A DNA stretch of 64,000 nt from NCBI RefSeq assembly GCF_009937765.1, contig NZ_CP047089.1, positions 990,272-1,054,271 of the forward strand, written 5' to 3'. Positions 62,980 to 64,000 of this stretch are shown here, in pieces. The position numbers were made by a program, and so were the translations under genes. Under the pieces are notes generated by a model. The model was not told where the DNA came from and ran no database searches. It was given only the letters and a program-made list of their open reading frames with translations. Positions within the stretch are counted from its first letter, which is position 1, and the number at the start of each line of letters is the position of its first letter. This DNA comes from Bacillus pumilus (lineage in GTDB: Bacteria > Bacillota > Bacilli > Bacillales > Bacillaceae).

Positions 62980-64000
62980 ATGTCGGAGCAACCGCAATCG
63001 ATCAAGCAATCCGAAGGTACCTCTTTTTATACCGTGTCTGGTTCAGGGAAACTGTATGGGCTGGAAAATCAGCTTGTTCATGTGCTGGCAGAAGCAAATC
63101 AAACGAATCAGCTGTTTGAGCTTGTCTTAATCACAGGTGGGAAAGGAGCTTATTTTCCACTTCACTGTCATGAGCACTTATTTGAAACCATATTTGTGCT
63201 GGAAGGAAAGCTTGAGGTGATCTTGGACGGTAAAAAATATATGGTCACAGCCTTCGATTATATTCATATCCCGCCCAAAACAATCCATGGCTACAGAATG
63301 CATAGTCACAAAACACGATTTATTTCATATACGTTGGGCGGAAAAATGACAGATGTCTATCAGCAAATTGGGAAAAAGCTTAAGCGGAACGAATGGCCGA
63401 TGACCGATCTTGCTTTCGATGCAGCTAGCTTTGAACAAGCTGAAAAAGAAAGCGATCTCATATTGATGCATGGTATCCGGCAGCTGTCCAATACAACAAA
63501 GCCCTCCGTTTTATTTCATAGTCTGCTCCCTCAGGCGGTGCAGCCTTACGTATTAGAGGCTGGTGAAGGGAAGCAATATATTGTGGATGGTCAGCTACAT
63601 GAGTTGATCGCAACAACAGAAACAACTGGAGGCGGGTTCACTCATTTTGTAATCGAAGGCGCGAAAGGAAAATATTTTCCCCCGCATTATCATCAAGTAC
63701 ATACAGAAGCACTCTATTGCGTTGAGGGAAAAATGAATCTTCAGTTGAACGGAGAGGATATATGCCTGATGCCAGGTGACTTTGCCTATATACCGCCGTA
63801 TACGGTTCACTCTTATGAATTTGTGTCTCATTCTAATAAATTTTTACTTTTGCTGCTCCCGGGAAAGATTGAGCAGTTGTATGAGCAGTTTGAAGAAGCG
63901 CAAAGCCCGAGTATATGTCCTTATTTTATTCAAGAAGGGAACTTGATGATCGATCGAGAGACTTCTTCTCAATATGATTTGGTCTTTATTGAAAAAGGAT
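62980..64000 (+). CDS. qdoI: Quercetin 2,3-dioxygenase, bicupin (3' end outside window)
   Basis: QdoI opens the central ring of quercetin-type flavonols with release of CO. The first 340 residues are in the window, slightly more than the 337 of B. subtilis QdoI (YxaG), so only a few codons are missing. Both cupin domains keep their metal ligands: His62, His64, Glu69 and His103 in the first, and His236, His238, Glu243 and His277 in the second, the same pattern as B. subtilis with an offset of two in the second. GAGGAG is about seven bases before ATG 62980. It is controlled by the QdoR-like box upstream. Confidence 0.93.
   Translation, partial: MSEQPQSIKQSEGTSFYTVSGSGKLYGLENQLVHVLAEANQTNQLFELVLITGGKGAYFPLHCHEHLFETIFVLEGKLEVILDGKKYMVTAFDYIHIPPKTIHGYRMHSHKTRFISYTLGGKMTDVYQQIGKKLKRNEWPMTDLAFDAASFEQAEKESDLILMHGIRQLSNTTKPSVLFHSLLPQAVQPYVLEAGEGKQYIVDGQLHELIATTETTGGGFTHFVIEGAKGKYFPPHYHQVHTEALYCVEGKMNLQLNGEDICLMPGDFAYIPPYTVHSYEFVSHSNKFLLLLLPGKIEQLYEQFEEAQSPSICPYFIQEGNLMIDRETSSQYDLVFIEKG

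Overview
The window looks like a chromosomal segment of a low-GC, spore-former-type Bacillus, most likely of the Bacillus pumilus group (pumilus, safensis or altitudinis). This is inferred from strong AGGAGG ribosome sites, frequent TTG/GTG starts, T-box and purine riboswitch control, and many genes with clear B. subtilis counterparts (glmS, glpTQ, yyaL, yrkDEFHIJ, pbuE, trhO, aimA, licT-bglPH, mmuP-mmuM, epr, qdoI). No tRNA, rRNA, CRISPR array or insertion sequence was seen.

Layout. 1-9.6 kb: 3' part of glmS, a small membrane protein overlapping a DUF2200 gene, a YxlEFG-like ABC exporter behind an ECF-sigma-like promoter, RidA, a DUF418 membrane protein, a self-regulated GntR-ABC exporter operon and an amino-acid permease. 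9.6-16.4 kb, mostly minus strand: glpT-glpQ, a SurA-like lipoprotein and yyaL, then three unassigned small genes. 16.5-20.7 kb: a CstR-controlled reactive-sulfur operon (DsrE, rhodaneses, TusA proteins, a persulfide-dioxygenase fusion, a TauE/SafE exporter). 20.7-24.2 kb: a zinc-ribbon micro-protein, a second-type ProRS behind a proline T-box, and pbuE behind an adenine riboswitch. 24.2-32.4 kb: a GNAT enzyme, a MarR regulator with an AdcR-like operator, DUF523, two oxidoreductases, trhO and aimA. 32.4-36.8 kb: the aryl-beta-glucoside system licT, bglP, bglH with its RNA antiterminator.

36.8-39 kb is an accessory patch: a secreted putative toxin, a convergent candidate immunity gene, gene remnants on both sides, and a rifampin ADP-ribosyltransferase. 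39-46.8 kb is a minus-strand mannosylglycerate-type PTS operon (EIIA, EIIB, EIIC, GH38 alpha-mannosidase, ROK kinase, PRD regulator). 46.8-61 kb holds two secreted subtilases, a small secreted protein, an unassigned coiled-coil protein next to a structured non-coding stretch, S-methylmethionine use genes, a YitT protein, and a PadR-DUF1700 operon cut short by a structured repeat that also touches a Bcr-type efflux gene. 60.8-64 kb: an amidase, a QdoR/LmrA-like TetR and the quercetin dioxygenase it probably represses.

Several units carry their own visible sensors: CstR sites (persulfide), T-box (uncharged tRNA-Pro), adenine aptamer, LicT RNA site, QdoR box, GntR palindrome and CcpA cre-like sites ahead of sugar and glycerol-phosphate genes. 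Most of the window is ordinary chromosomal metabolism. The least explained parts are 36.9-38.5 kb, 50.2-51.0 kb and 55.7-56.1 kb.
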